From Hyphomicrobiales bacterium (lineage in GTDB: Bacteria > Pseudomonadota > Alphaproteobacteria > Rhizobiales > JAJFHR01), in NCBI GenBank assembly GCA_021775475.1, contig JAJFHS010000004.1, positions 1 to 44,911 on the forward strand: a DNA stretch of 44,911 nt. The letters are read 5' to 3'. Below the pieces are notes generated by a model that saw nothing but the letters and a program-made list of their open reading frames with translations, did not search any database and was not told the origin of the DNA. Of this stretch, positions 21,430 to 30,816 are shown one piece after another. The position numbers and the translations under genes were made by a program. How positions within the stretch are numbered: position 1 is the stretch's first letter; the number at the start of each line of letters is the position of its first letter.

Positions 21430-21449
21430 AGGGCAGGGGAGATAGCTCA

Positions 21450-22823
21450 ATGCCAATACAAGTTTTAATGCCTGCCCTGTCACCGACCATGGAAGAAGGC
21501 AAGCTTTCCAAATGGCTGGTTAAAGTGGGTGATGCGGTGGCGTCCGGTGATGTGATTGCCGAGATTGAAACCGATAAGGCGACAATGGAAATTGAAGCGG
21601 TCGATGAAGGAAAAATCGGCCGTATTTTTATTGAGGAAGGCACCGACAATGTTGCCATCAACACACCCATCGCCGTTATTCTGGCCGATGGTGAGGATGA
21701 AAGCGCCATTGATGAAATGGCCTCGAACGCCGCACCCGCGCCGGTTGAAACCCCAACAGCGGCCATAGAACCGGCTGTTACGGAAACGTCTGTTAGCTCT
21801 GTAGTCGTTGAAGCCGATCCGGAAATACCTTCCGGTACCGAAATGGTTTCCCTTACCATCCGTGAAGCCTTGCGCGATGCCATGGTTGAAGAAATGCGCC
21901 GCGATGAGGCGGTGTTTGTCATGGGCGAGGAAGTGGCTGAATATCAGGGCGCCTACAAGGTTACACAAGGGTTGCTCGACGAATTTGGTGATAAACGCGT
22001 GGTGGATACGCCGATAACCGAACATGGCTTTGCCGGACTGGGTGTGGGTGCTGCCTTTGGCGGGCTTAAACCGGTGGTTGAATTCATGACGTTTAATTTT
22101 GCCATGCAGGCGATTGATCACATTATCAATTCGGCAGCGAAAACACTTTATATGTCGGGCGGTCAAATGGGCTGCTCGATTGTTTTTCGCGGGCCCAATG
22201 GAGCAGCAGCGCGTGTTGCGGCTCAGCACAGTCAAGATTATGCCGCCTGGTATGCCGCCATTCCCGGCCTCAAGGTGGTGTCACCCTATTCGGCGTCGGA
22301 TGCCAAGGGGTTGCTCAAAGCCGCTATCCGCGATCCCAATCCGGTTATCTTCCTCGAACACGAGATGTTATACGGCCATTCGTTTGATGTGCCGGTGCTG
22401 GATGATTTTGTCATCCCGCTGGGTAGTGCCAAAATATTGCGGCAAGGCGCTGATGTAACGCTGGTGTCTTATTCAAATGGATTGACTTACACGCTCGGTG
22501 CTGCCGATGAACTGGCAGCAGAAGGCATCAATGCCGAGGTTATTGATTTAAGGTCGATACGTCCGCTTGATATGGCAACGATTATAACCTCGGTTAAAAA
22601 GACCGGGCGCATTGTCACCATAGAAGAAGGCTGGGCCACCTGTGGCATCGGGGCTGAAATATCCGCGCGCGTCGTTTCTGAGGCCTTTGATTATCTTGAT
22701 GCACCGCCGACAAGAATATCGAGCGAAGATGTGCCGATGCCTTATGCTGCCAATCTTGAAAAACTGGCCCTGCCGAGTGTCGATGAAATTGTCGTAGCCG
22801 CCAAAGCGGTCTGTTACGCTTAA
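21450..22823 (+). CDS. pdhB: Pyruvate dehydrogenase E1 component, beta subunit with lipoyl domain
   Basis: E1-beta forms the heterotetramer with PdhA. The 457-residue product carries an N-terminal lipoyl domain (1-80, lipoyl-Lys43 in ETDKATME), an Ala/Pro/Thr-rich linker (about 85-125) and the E1-beta domain from about 132. The latter has [34 protein letters not shown] and the C-terminal transketolase domain with ITIEEG-like TIEEGW. A lipoyl domain on E1-beta is a known alphaproteobacterial feature and gives the complex extra swinging arms. A GGGGAG ribosome binding site precedes the ATG, and the gap from pdhA is 20 bases. Confidence 0.97.
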   Translation: MPIQVLMPALSPTMEEGKLSKWLVKVGDAVASGDVIAEIETDKATMEIEAVDEGKIGRIFIEEGTDNVAINTPIAVILADGEDESAIDEMASNAAPAPVETPTAAIEPAVTETSVSSVVVEADPEIPSGTEMVSLTIREALRDAMVEEMRRDEAVFVMGEEVAEYQGAYKVTQGLLDEFGDKRVVDTPITEHGFAGLGVGAAFGGLKPVVEFMTFNFAMQAIDHIINSAAKTLYMSGGQMGCSIVFRGPNGAAARVAAQHSQDYAAWYAAIPGLKVVSPYSASDAKGLLKAAIRDPNPVIFLEHEMLYGHSFDVPVLDDFVIPLGSAKILRQGADVTLVSYSNGLTYTLGAADELAAEGINAEVIDLRSIRPLDMATIITSVKKTGRIVTIEEGWATCGIGAEISARVVSEAFDYLDAPPTRISSEDVPMPYAANLEKLALPSVDEIVVAAKAVCYA

Positions 22824-22838
22824 CAAGGAGAAGTGCCG

Positions 22839-24143
22839 ATGCCTATACCTATTCTCATGCCAGCACTTTCACCGACAATGGAGACCGGCACTTTGTCGAA
22901 GTGGCTGGTTAAAGAGGGTGATACTATTGCCTCGGGCGATGTTCTGGCCGAAATCGAGACTGACAAGGCGACGATGGAGGTTGAATCCATCGACGAGGGT
23001 CGCATTGCTAAAATCCTCGTGGCTGAAGGGGCAGAAGAAGTTCCGGTTAACCAGATGATTGCGGTAATGCTTGAAGAGGGCGAAGACGAAAGCGCACTTG
23101 AAGGATTTGCCGCCGGTGGTGGTGGTGGTGCAACACCGGCCAAGGCTGATGCGTCCGAACCCGCTGCCGCACCCGTTCCGGAAGCGCAACAACCTGCTCC
23201 CGTAACACCAACTCAAGGTGCAGCTAAAGTATTTGCCAGCCCGCTGGCCAAACGACTGGCGCAGCAGAACAATCTGGATCTGGCCAGGATCAGCGGCAGC
23301 GGTCCCAACGGTCGTATCGTCAAACGTGATATCGAAGCTGCTGTGGCGGGTGGGGGCGCAACTGTTAGTGCAGCACCGGCACCGAGCGCTGTTGCTCTGG
23401 CGGCAGGGCCATCGGATCAGGCTATACTGGCGCTGTATGAAGAAGGCACTTACGACATTGTACCCCATGATGGCATGCGCAAGATTATTGCCCAGCGGTT
23501 GCAGGAATCGAAACAAACAGTGCCGCATTTTTATCTGACGCTGGATTGTGAATTGGATACCCTGCTGGCCGTTCGCAAGCGCATGAATGACCGCTCTGCC
23601 AAAGACGGCCCCGGAGCGTATAAAATCTCGGTCAATGATTTCATCATCAAGGCCATGGCAATGGCGCTGCAACGCATCCCCGCAGCCAATGCCACCTGGA
23701 CCGATGCGGGTATGTTGTTGCACAAGCATTCTGACGTCGGTGTTGCCGTTGCCATCGAGGGTGGTTTGTTTACGCCTGTTATCCGCAAGGCTGAGACCAA
23801 GGGTCTGGCCGATATTTCAGCCGAGATGAAGGACCTTGCCGGACGCGCACGCCAGCGCAAACTCGCCCCGCATGAATATCAGGGCGGCACCACGGCAATT
23901 TCCAATCTTGGCATGTTTGGTATCAGTCATTTCTCTGCCGTAATAAACCCTCCGCAAGCTACAATTTTGGCCGTCGGAGCGGGGTCGCCACGCATGGTGG
24001 TGAAAGACGGGGCACCGGTTGTTGCAACCGTCATGACGGTAACGTTATCATGCGATCATCGCGCCGTTGACGGTGCTCTGGGTGCAAATTTACTGGGTGA
24101 ATTCAAGGCTTTCATTGAAGAGCCGGGTATGATGCTGGTTTAA
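22839..24143 (+). CDS. pdhC: Dihydrolipoamide acetyltransferase (E2 of pyruvate dehydrogenase)
   Basis: E2 transfers the acetyl group from lipoamide to CoA and forms the core of the complex. I choose the ATG at 22839 (434 residues) because AAGGAG is 8 bases upstream; a GTG at 22833 would be only 2 bases from it. Domains: one lipoyl domain (1-80, Lys43 in ETDKATME), a Gly/Ala/Pro linker, the E1/E3-binding domain (131-168, FASPLAKRLA and GSGPNGRIVKRDIE), a second linker, and the catalytic domain from about 205. The catalytic domain ends in SCDHRAVDGALGA with the active His near 406. It is 15 bases after pdhB. Confidence 0.97.
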   Translation: MPIPILMPALSPTMETGTLSKWLVKEGDTIASGDVLAEIETDKATMEVESIDEGRIAKILVAEGAEEVPVNQMIAVMLEEGEDESALEGFAAGGGGGATPAKADASEPAAAPVPEAQQPAPVTPTQGAAKVFASPLAKRLAQQNNLDLARISGSGPNGRIVKRDIEAAVAGGGATVSAAPAPSAVALAAGPSDQAILALYEEGTYDIVPHDGMRKIIAQRLQESKQTVPHFYLTLDCELDTLLAVRKRMNDRSAKDGPGAYKISVNDFIIKAMAMALQRIPAANATWTDAGMLLHKHSDVGVAVAIEGGLFTPVIRKAETKGLADISAEMKDLAGRARQRKLAPHEYQGGTTAISNLGMFGISHFSAVINPPQATILAVGAGSPRMVVKDGAPVVATVMTVTLSCDHRAVDGALGANLLGEFKAFIEEPGMMLV

Positions 24144-24160
24144 GTGAAAGTGAGATACTA

Positions 24161-25564
24161 ATGGCTGATACACAATTTGATCTCATTGTCATAGGTGCCG
24201 GTCCCGGTGGCTATGTGGCGGCCATTCGCGCCGCTCAACTGGGCATGAAAGTTGCAGTGATTGAGCGTGAACATCTGGGTGGCATATGTCTCAACTGGGG
24301 CTGCATTCCCACCAAGGCGTTGTTGCGCAGTGCTGAAATTTATCACCTCATTCAAAACGCCGAGGAGTTTGGTCTCAAGGTTGAGGGGGTTTCTTTTGAC
24401 GCCACCAAGATAGTCAAGCGCAGTCGTCAGGTGGCCAAGAAACTCGCCGGTGGTGTTGGCTATTTGCTGAAGAAAAACAAAGTCACCATCATTGATGGCG
24501 AAGCCAAATTAAAAGGCAAGGGGCAGGTGTCTGTTGTTAAGGACGGCAAGGCCTTACCCGATGTGTCGGCAAAACACATTATTCTCGCCACCGGTGCGCG
24601 CGCACGTTCGCTGCCCGGCCTTGAGCCAGATGGCAAGCTGGTGTGGACTTACAAGGAAGCGATGGTGCCCGAAGCCCTGCCCAAATCTCTGCTGGTGGTG
24701 GGTTCCGGTGCAATTGGTATTGAGTTTGCCAGTTTTTATCGCACCATGGGTGTGGACGTCACCGTGGTTGAGGTGATGGACCGCGTTTTGCCGGTGGAAG
24801 ATAAAGAGATTTCAACCTTTGCGCATAAGGCATTTGAAAAGCAGGGCATGAAAATCCTCACCAGTGCGACAGTGGAGAAACTTGAAAAATCCAAAACCAA
24901 TGTAACGGTGACTATCAAGGATAAAAAAGGCAAACAGGAAAAAGTCACGGTTGACCGCGTCATTCTCGCCATTGGTATTACCGGAAACGTAGAAAACATC
25001 GGGCTTGAGGAATTGAACATCAAGGTTGATCGCGGTCACGTGGTGATTGATCAGTGGTGCCATACCAATGTTGCCGGTATCTATGCAATTGGTGACCTTG
25101 CCGGACCGCCATGGCTGGCCCATAAAGCCGGGCATGAAGGTATTATGTGTGTGGAGAAAATTGCCGGGCAGAAAAATGTCCATCCCATGGATACGACCAA
25201 CATTCCCGGTTGCACCTATTGCCATCCGCAGATTGCCAGCGTTGGCCTCACCGAAGAAAAGGCTAAGGAAGCCGGACACAAGGTGCGGGTAGGGCGCTTT
25301 CCTTTCCAGGCCAACGGCAAGGCGATTGCTCTGGGCGAGCCTGAAGGCATGATAAAAACCGTCTTTGATGCCAAAACCGGCGAAATGCTCGGCGCGCATA
25401 TGATTGGCGCCGAAGTCACCGAACTGATACAGGGGTTTGTTATTGCCAAAACTCTGGAAACCACCGAACACGAGTTGATGGAAACCGTGTTCCCCCATCC
25501 GACATTAAGCGAAATGATGCACGAAGCCGTCCTCGATGCTTATGATCGTGTTATTCATTCCTGA
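24161..25564 (+). CDS. lpd: Dihydrolipoyl dehydrogenase (E3)
   Basis: E3 reoxidises dihydrolipoamide with FAD and NAD. The 467-residue product has the FAD-binding [10 protein letters not shown] (12-21), the redox-active disulfide Cys43/Cys48 in [16 protein letters not shown], the NAD-binding [12 protein letters not shown] and the FAD-contacting YAIGDLAG. The catalytic His lies in FPHPTLSE near the C-terminus. It follows pdhC by 17 bases in the pdh operon. A possible additional E3 for 2-oxoglutarate dehydrogenase may exist elsewhere; this copy most likely serves the adjacent complex. Confidence 0.97.
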   Translation: MADTQFDLIVIGAGPGGYVAAIRAAQLGMKVAVIEREHLGGICLNWGCIPTKALLRSAEIYHLIQNAEEFGLKVEGVSFDATKIVKRSRQVAKKLAGGVGYLLKKNKVTIIDGEAKLKGKGQVSVVKDGKALPDVSAKHIILATGARARSLPGLEPDGKLVWTYKEAMVPEALPKSLLVVGSGAIGIEFASFYRTMGVDVTVVEVMDRVLPVEDKEISTFAHKAFEKQGMKILTSATVEKLEKSKTNVTVTIKDKKGKQEKVTVDRVILAIGITGNVENIGLEELNIKVDRGHVVIDQWCHTNVAGIYAIGDLAGPPWLAHKAGHEGIMCVEKIAGQKNVHPMDTTNIPGCTYCHPQIASVGLTEEKAKEAGHKVRVGRFPFQANGKAIALGEPEGMIKTVFDAKTGEMLGAHMIGAEVTELIQGFVIAKTLETTEHELMETVFPHPTLSEMMHEAVLDAYDRVIHS

Positions 25565-25575
25565 GACAGAAAACC

Positions 25576-26535
25576 ATGGTAACAGTCCTCGACATAAATT
25601 CCGACGCTGACAGGCCGCGACATCCTGAAAAAGTCAACCGGCCGGAAACGCCGTTGTTGCGCAAGCCTGCTTGGATACGGGTAAAAGCGCCGGGATCACC
25701 GGTCTATCAGGAAACCCGCAAAATTGTGCGCGACAATAATCTCGTTACCGTGTGTGAAGAAGCCGGGTGCCCCAATATTGGCGAATGCTGGACCAAAAAA
25801 CATGCCACCATGATGATTATGGGCGATACGTGCACGCGGGCGTGTGCATTTTGTAATGTGCGCACCGGCAGACCGGGACCACTTGATGTGACAGAGCCGC
25901 AAAATGTCGCCAATGCGGTGGCCACCCTCGGGTTAAAACATGTGGTGATTACGTCTGTTGATCGTGATGATCTCGATGATGGTGGTGCACAACATTTTGC
26001 CGAGGTTATTCTGGCCATCCGGGAAGTGTCACCTGACACAACCATTGAAGTGCTGACACCGGATTTTCTGCGCAAGGACGGCGCATTGCAGATTGTCGTT
26101 GCGGCCAAACCGGATGTGTTCAATCACAACCTTGAAACCGTACCCTCGCTTTATCTTAATGTGCGGCCCGGTGCGCGCTACTTTCATTCCATAAGATTGC
26201 TGCAGCAGGTCAAGGAACTGGACCCGACGATGTTCACCAAATCCGGCATGATGGTGGGTTTGGGAGAAAACCGCCATGAGGTGTTGCAGGTGATGGATGA
26301 CATGCGCGTGGCTGACGTCGATTTCATCACCATTGGTCAATATCTGCAACCAACGCGCAAGCATCATGCGATTGCCCGCTATGTTGAGCCCGATGAATTT
26401 AAAGCTTACGAAACAAGTGCCTACTCAAAAGGGTTTTTGCTGGTCTCCTCAAGCCCGCTGACGCGCTCGTCGCATCATGCCGGTGAAGATTTCGCCCGGT
26501 TGCAACAGGCACGACTGGCGTCCAAGCGGCAATAA
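25576..26535 (+). CDS. lipA: Lipoyl synthase LipA
   Basis: LipA inserts two sulfur atoms into octanoyl groups on lipoyl domains. The 319-residue radical SAM enzyme has both cluster motifs: the auxiliary CX4CX5C cluster with Cys60, Cys65 and Cys71, and the SAM cluster CX3CX2C with Cys86, Cys90 and Cys93. The C-terminal RSSHHAGED carries the conserved Ser that ligates the auxiliary cluster. It starts 11 bases after lpd, so the enzyme that makes lipoyl groups is co-expressed with the PdhB and PdhC proteins that carry them. Confidence 0.98.
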   Translation: MVTVLDINSDADRPRHPEKVNRPETPLLRKPAWIRVKAPGSPVYQETRKIVRDNNLVTVCEEAGCPNIGECWTKKHATMMIMGDTCTRACAFCNVRTGRPGPLDVTEPQNVANAVATLGLKHVVITSVDRDDLDDGGAQHFAEVILAIREVSPDTTIEVLTPDFLRKDGALQIVVAAKPDVFNHNLETVPSLYLNVRPGARYFHSIRLLQQVKELDPTMFTKSGMMVGLGENRHEVLQVMDDMRVADVDFITIGQYLQPTRKHHAIARYVEPDEFKAYETSAYSKGFLLVSSSPLTRSSHHAGEDFARLQQARLASKRQ

Positions 26536-26538
26536 TCC

Positions 26539-26991
26539 ATGCGAAAAATCAACAGAACCCATGTGGTTGGCCATTCGGCCGATGCCATGTTTGACCTTGT
26601 GGCCGACGTGGAAAAATACCCTGAATTCTTGCCTTTATGTGAGAATCTTAAAGTGATTTCACGCGCCGTTGAGGGGGATAAGGAGATTGTCACTGCCAAC
26701 ATGGCGGTGGGCTATAAAGCCGTTCATGAGGTTTTTTTAAGCCGGGTAACGCTTGAGCGCGACCGGCAGCGGATATTGGTGGAGTATCTTGATGGCCCAA
26801 TATCGCACCTGGAAAATCACTGGTGGTTTGAAGAGATAAGCGCGACGTCTTCTCGGGTGCACTTTTCACTAGAATATGAATTCAAAAATATAGCCTTGAG
26901 ATTGTTGATGGGGGCGATGTTTGACAAGGCCTTTCGTAAGTTTTCTGAAGCCTTCGAAAAGCGCGCCGGTCAGGTTTACGGGGCGCGATAA
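26539..26991 (+). CDS. COQ10/RatA-like START-domain protein (SRPBCC)
   Basis: The 150-residue protein has the SRPBCC/START fold of the COQ10 and RatA group, which binds ubiquinone-type lipids and helps respiratory function in mitochondria and alphaproteobacteria. The start is HVVGHSADAMFDLVADVEKYPEFLPLC, with the usual DVE.YP.FLP motif (25-34). The C-terminal helix contains MLLM-like LLMGAMFDKAFRKFSEAFEKRA. It begins 3 bases after lipA, as in many alphaproteobacteria. The E. coli relative RatA was described as a toxin affecting ribosomes; in this lineage the quinone-binding role is more likely. Confidence 0.9.
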   Translation: MRKINRTHVVGHSADAMFDLVADVEKYPEFLPLCENLKVISRAVEGDKEIVTANMAVGYKAVHEVFLSRVTLERDRQRILVEYLDGPISHLENHWWFEEISATSSRVHFSLEYEFKNIALRLLMGAMFDKAFRKFSEAFEKRAGQVYGAR

Positions 26992-27021
26992 TTAAAGCTC
27001 TTTGCCATCAATAGCACTCTT

Positions 27022-27137
27022 CGTCATCGTCGGACTTGATCCGACGATCCATTCCTCCAGGCTAACGACACAATAGCAACCATTTTTTAAACCGAAAACT
27101 CAGCCTATGGATCCTCGGGTCAAGCCCGAGGATGACA
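27022..27137. repeat. Inverted pair of palindromic repeat units (BIME-like)
   Basis: Two hairpin units face each other between convergent genes. Unit A, 27026-27048, is a perfect 9-base stem (ATCGTCGGA/TCCGACGAT) with loop CTTGA. Unit B, 27111-27133, is a perfect 9-base stem (ATCCTCGGG/CCCGAGGAT) with loop TCAAG, the reverse complement of the first loop. The wider 31-base units (27022-27052 and 27107-27137) are inverted copies of each other with a few differences. This matches the REP/BIME-like elements scattered in alphaproteobacterial genomes. It could also act as a bidirectional transcription terminator for the flanking genes. Confidence 0.85.
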
Positions 27138-27175
27138 GAGGGGAGGAGGATGAGTCCAGTTAAAGGCGTTACGAT

Positions 27176-27679
27176 TTATGCGGTTACAGGTTGCGAAATC
27201 ATATCGTCGATGAGTTCAAAGGCGCGAACTACGGTTTTTTGCCGCACCTCTGTGCGTGAAGCATCTTTGAAAACGCATTTTTCATGGCGGCTATTGCCGT
27301 TTGCGTCAGCCAAGGCGATATGAACGGTGCCAACGGGTTTATCAGTGCTGCCACCGCCGGGACCGGCAATGCCGGTTACAGCTACCGCGATATGGGCGGT
27401 TGAGTGCTTCACAGCGCCGAGCGCCATGTGACGGGCAACCCGTTCACTGACAGCACCTTCGCGTTCAATCAGGTCTGGATCAACGCCGAGCATGTCGGCT
27501 TTCGCCTGATTGGTGTAGGTTACGAAGCCGCGATCAAACACATCGGAAGACCCAGGTATGTCGGTCAGGGTTGCGGCGATCAAACCGCCGGTGCAGCTTT
27601 CAGCTGTGGCAAGCATGATCCCCAGAGAACGGCATTTTTCAAGCAGTTGCTGCGACAGGTTCGAAAGAGTTTTTTCCAT
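27176..27679 (-). CDS. Nicotinamide-nucleotide amidase (CinA C-terminal domain/PncC)
   Basis: The protein deamidates NMN in the pyridine nucleotide salvage cycle, or acts as a stand-alone CinA_C domain. I choose the ATG at 27679 (167 residues, MEKTLSNL), 25 bases after pdxJ; the frame extends upstream into pdxJ. Motifs are AESCTGGLIAATLTDIPGSS (26-45, with catalytic Ser28) and VTGIAGPGGGSTDKPVGTVH (101-120). It is the domain-only form, without the N-terminal MoCF-like domain of full CinA. Its position after coq10 and beside ispDF is typical of alphaproteobacteria. Confidence 0.93.
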   Translation of the reverse strand: MEKTLSNLSQQLLEKCRSLGIMLATAESCTGGLIAATLTDIPGSSDVFDRGFVTYTNQAKADMLGVDPDLIEREGAVSERVARHMALGAVKHSTAHIAVAVTGIAGPGGGSTDKPVGTVHIALADANGNSRHEKCVFKDASRTEVRQKTVVRAFELIDDMISQPVTA

Positions 27680-27704
27680 AGGCTTGGGTCTTTTTGTAAT
27701 CGTA

Positions 27705-28463
27705 TCAACCAGATTGATCGCCAGCAGTATTTTCGCAGATTTCACGGTAGCGGCGTACAGTATCAGCCATACCATATATAAGCGCATCAGCAGTCAGGCA
27801 ATGGCCTATAGAGACTTCTTCCAGCTGCGGCAGGGCAACGATCATGGGCCTGAGGTTTTCCAGTGTAAGGTCGTGGCCGGCGTTTAGCCCAAGGCCCACA
27901 TCGCGCGCAGCATTACCGGTGACAACGACTTGTTGCAGGGCTTGATCGCGAATTTTGCTATCCTGCTCACCACCATAAGGGCCGGTGAAAATCTCGACGC
28001 GATCAGCACCGACCTCGGCTGCCAGTGCTGGCAGGTGTGGCTCAGGGTCAATGAACAATGACACACGAATGCCGCTTGATTGCAGGCGCGAGACAACATC
28101 GCTCAAAAACGAATGATGTCGCGAGATATCCCAACCGTGATCCGACGTTACCTGACGGATATCATCGGGCACCAGTGTCGCCTGATCGGGCTTGATGGCT
28201 TCGACCATTTCAACGAAGCGGGCATCCGGGTTGCCTTCGATATTGAATTCGCGTTCAGGAAATTCCGTGCGGATCAACTGGTCCAGTTCTGGTACGTCAG
28301 AACGCCTGATATGGCGTTCATCGGGGCGGGGATGCACGGTGAGCCCGTTGGCTCCGGCCTGCAAGGCGATGCGGCCGAGGTTAACCAGGCTTGGCCACGG
28401 CAGGTTGCGACGGTTGCGCAATTGGGCAATGGCGTTGATATTTACGGAGAGTTTGCAGGTCAT
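27705..28463 (-). CDS. pdxJ: Pyridoxine 5'-phosphate synthase PdxJ
   Basis: PdxJ joins 1-deoxyxylulose 5-phosphate and 3-amino-2-oxopropyl phosphate to make pyridoxine 5'-phosphate. The 252-residue TIM barrel keeps the active-site residues of the central motif VHPRPDERHI (His44, Arg46, His51), Glu76, His in NAGHDL and His in SIGHCL. The first motif is SVNINAIAQLRN, where E. coli has GVNIDHIATLRN, so the conserved Asp-His pair is Asn-Ala here. This sequence variant resembles the Bacteroidetes-type PdxJ. It lies 4 bases after ispDF, and both enzymes relate to the deoxyxylulose phosphate pool. Confidence 0.92.
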   Translation of the reverse strand: MTCKLSVNINAIAQLRNRRNLPWPSLVNLGRIALQAGANGLTVHPRPDERHIRRSDVPELDQLIRTEFPEREFNIEGNPDARFVEMVEAIKPDQATLVPDDIRQVTSDHGWDISRHHSFLSDVVSRLQSSGIRVSLFIDPEPHLPALAAEVGADRVEIFTGPYGGEQDSKIRDQALQQVVVTGNAARDVGLGLNAGHDLTLENLRPMIVALPQLEEVSIGHCLTADALIYGMADTVRRYREICENTAGDQSG

Positions 28464-28467
28464 ATTG

Positions 28468-29649
28468 TTACTCTTTTTCTGCGTGGATCATACCAAGGTA
28501 AACTGAAACGGTGGCCCGCGCAGCGATGCCTTCTGCGCGACCGGTGAAGCCGAGGCCTTCAGTGGTGGTGGCCTTTACGCTGATGCGGGCAATATCGGTT
28601 TCGGTGATCGCTGCAATTTTTTCGCGCATTTTTAGTCTAAGCGGGCCAATTTTGGGTTGTTCGCAAATGATCGTCACATCCATGTTCAGGATTATACCGT
28701 TGTTTTCAGAGATGAGTTTGCAGGCGTGAGCCAGAAACATGTCAGAGGATTGCCTGCGCCATTGCGGATCACTGGGGGGAAAGTGTGATCCAATGTCGCC
28801 ATTGGCGATAGCGCCGAGCAGGGCATCGGTGAGCGCATGCAGGGCGACATCAGCGTCAGAATGACCAATAAGGCTTTGGCCGCAAGGAATGTCGATGCCG
28901 CACAAAGTCAGGTGGTCTCCGGGACCGAGCTTGTGAACATCAAAACCCTCGCCACAGCGAATATCGGGAACAGGGGGATCAATTAACATTGCGGCACGCT
29001 CAATATCTTCTGCAGTGGTGATTTTGAAGTTTTGCGATGATCCCTCAACGATCTCAACATCCATATTGATCCATTCTGCAATGGAGGCGTCATCGGTGAA
29101 AATGTATTCCTTTTCCAGATCAGCTCGCTTGTGGGCATTGAGTATTTCCTCGAATTTAAATCCCTGTGGCGTTTGCGCCCGGAATAATTCTTTACGATCG
29201 ACGGTTTGCAGGCCGCAACCAGGTTTAAGGCGCTTTATGGTATCATCAAGTCCAATCGCAGGCAGCACCGCTTTATGGTTGTCGAGGTTGAGAACGATAC
29301 GTTCAATCACCGCTGATGAGATAAAAGGCCGGGCGCAATCATGTATCAGGACTTTGTCAGGTGGTGTGGCAGAAAGATGTTTTAGTCCCTCAAACACGGA
29401 TTTCTGTCGGGTCTTCCCGCCGGTGCACCAGATAACCTCGCCGGTGATATCCTCAATACTTTGGTTGAAAAGCTCTTCCTGATCTTTGCCGATAACCACC
29501 AGAATCTGATCAATCAGAGGATGATTGGCGAATTTCTCAAGCGTATGGGCCAGAATGGTTTTCGCTCCAATCCGGGTATATTGCTTGGGCACGCTTTGTC
29601 CCGCACGCTGACCGTTTCCGGCTGCAACAATAAGGGCTGTTGTCGTCAT
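28468..29649 (-). CDS. ispDF: Bifunctional IspD/IspF (MEP cytidylyltransferase / MECDP synthase)
   Basis: This fused enzyme carries out the third and fifth steps of the MEP isoprenoid pathway. The N-terminal IspD domain (about 1-226) has AAGNGQRAGQSVPKQY (9-24) and HDCARPF (about 103-109). The C-terminal IspF domain (about 230-393) has GEGFDVHKL with the metal-binding Asp and His, IGHSDADV, ALHALTDALLGA and DIGSHFPPSD. The fusion is a known alphaproteobacterial and epsilonproteobacterial arrangement. AGGAG lies 12 bases before the ATG. It is divergent from dusB and followed by pdxJ and the CinA-like gene. Confidence 0.97.
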   Translation of the reverse strand: MTTTALIVAAGNGQRAGQSVPKQYTRIGAKTILAHTLEKFANHPLIDQILVVIGKDQEELFNQSIEDITGEVIWCTGGKTRQKSVFEGLKHLSATPPDKVLIHDCARPFISSAVIERIVLNLDNHKAVLPAIGLDDTIKRLKPGCGLQTVDRKELFRAQTPQGFKFEEILNAHKRADLEKEYIFTDDASIAEWINMDVEIVEGSSQNFKITTAEDIERAAMLIDPPVPDIRCGEGFDVHKLGPGDHLTLCGIDIPCGQSLIGHSDADVALHALTDALLGAIANGDIGSHFPPSDPQWRRQSSDMFLAHACKLISENNGIILNMDVTIICEQPKIGPLRLKMREKIAAITETDIARISVKATTTEGLGFTGRAEGIAARATVSVYLGMIHAEKE

Positions 29650-29787
29650 GGTTTATTTGCGGCTCCTGATTAGCAACGGAATGGAGGGTGCAATTTTCGT
29701 TGATATTAATCCAGAGTCTTATTGCATCTATTTGTATATATCTATATTTTGCCTAAAAATAAGTCATTTAACCGGGCTGCTTAAATA
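29650..29787. promoter_or_regulatory. Divergent promoter region between ispDF and dusB
   Basis: This 138-base gap separates divergent operons, so it must contain promoters for both. It is AT-rich, with TATATATCTATATTTTG around 29736-29752 as a likely -10 region. I could not recognise an NtrC binding site or a sigma-54 (GG/GC) promoter. Confidence 0.4.
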
Positions 29788-30816
29788 ATGTGCATCAACA
29801 TCGGTCCTTTGCGTCTTGAAAATAGAGTGTTGCTGGCTCCAATGTCAGGAATTACCGATGAGCCGTTTCGCAAAATCGCGCATGGATTTGGCGCAGGGTT
29901 GGTGGTTTCCGAGATGATTGCCAGTGAACAGCTGGCAGGGTTGCATCCCGAGATGGTGCAAAAAGCCTCTGGTGGCAGCAATATCACGCCATTTGCCATG
30001 CAGCTGGCTGGTCGTGAGGCCCGCTGGATGGCGTTGGGGGCAAAAGTGGCAGAAGACATGGGCGCTCAAATCATTGATATCAATATGGGGTGTCCGGCGC
30101 GCAGGGTCACTCATGGCTTGTCGGGATCGGCTTTAATGCGCAATCTCGATCACGCTTTGGAACTTATTGAAGCCACCGTATCAGCGGTTAGCGTGCCGGT
30201 TACGCTCAAAATGCGACTTGGTTGGGATATTGAAAGCATTAATGCAGCAGCACTTGCCAAAAGAGCGCAAGGAGCCGGTGTGCAAATGATTACGGTTCAT
30301 GGCCGCACCCGGTGCCAGTTTTTTAAAGGCGCGGCTGACTGGGAGGCTGTTGCCCCTGTGGTGCAAGCGGTCTCTATACCTGTGATTGTTAACGGTGATA
30401 TCTGCAATTTGAATGATGCCCGACAAGCACTGGCTCAATCCGGTGCCGATGGCATTATGGTGGGAAGGGCTGCTCAGGGCCAACCGTGGATGCCCGGCCA
30501 GATTGCCAAAATTCTTGATGGCAAGTCCGCACCTGCAACGTCGAGCATGAAGCCGCCCGCCCTTCATATTCAACGTGATATCATTCAGGAACATTTCGAA
30601 AATGTTCTTTCCCACTATGATACGCACATAGGTATTCTTAGCTTTCGCAAACACTTAAGCGCCTATATTGATGTTTTAGTTAAAGAAATTCCTAATGATT
30701 TTTCAACCACTGTTATGGCCCGGCGGCGTGAAATCGTGACATCAAGTGATCCTGAAAAAATCATGCACTCCATCTCCACTTTGTATGATGCGGTTGAAGA
30801 AAAGGTAGCCGCCTGA
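29788..30816 (+). CDS. dusB: tRNA-dihydrouridine synthase DusB (NifR3)
   Basis: DusB reduces uridines in the tRNA D-loop with FMN and NADPH. The 342-residue product has [13 protein letters not shown] at the N-terminus, the active-site Cys102 in [19 protein letters not shown] and the FMN-binding VNGDI and [11 protein letters not shown]. Its stop overlaps the ntrB start by one base (TGATG). The dusB-ntrB-ntrC order is widespread in proteobacteria; in Rhodobacter the gene was named nifR3 for its linkage to nitrogen regulation. No clear ribosome binding site is seen. Confidence 0.96.
   Translation: MCINIGPLRLENRVLLAPMSGITDEPFRKIAHGFGAGLVVSEMIASEQLAGLHPEMVQKASGGSNITPFAMQLAGREARWMALGAKVAEDMGAQIIDINMGCPARRVTHGLSGSALMRNLDHALELIEATVSAVSVPVTLKMRLGWDIESINAAALAKRAQGAGVQMITVHGRTRCQFFKGAADWEAVAPVVQAVSIPVIVNGDICNLNDARQALAQSGADGIMVGRAAQGQPWMPGQIAKILDGKSAPATSSMKPPALHIQRDIIQEHFENVLSHYDTHIGILSFRKHLSAYIDVLVKEIPNDFSTTVMARRREIVTSSDPEKIMHSISTLYDAVEEKVAA

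Noticed and set aside
21480..22235. Long open frame antisense to pdhB (251 codons), and a similar one antisense to pdhC at 22869-23729
   Set aside because: Both lie opposite strongly conserved coding sequence, have no family motif and are rich in His, Asn and Arg, as expected for codon-bias shadows.
29650..29787. Sigma-54 promoter or NtrC site before dusB-ntrBC
   Set aside because: No GG-N10-GC element or TGCAC-type NtrC site could be recognised.
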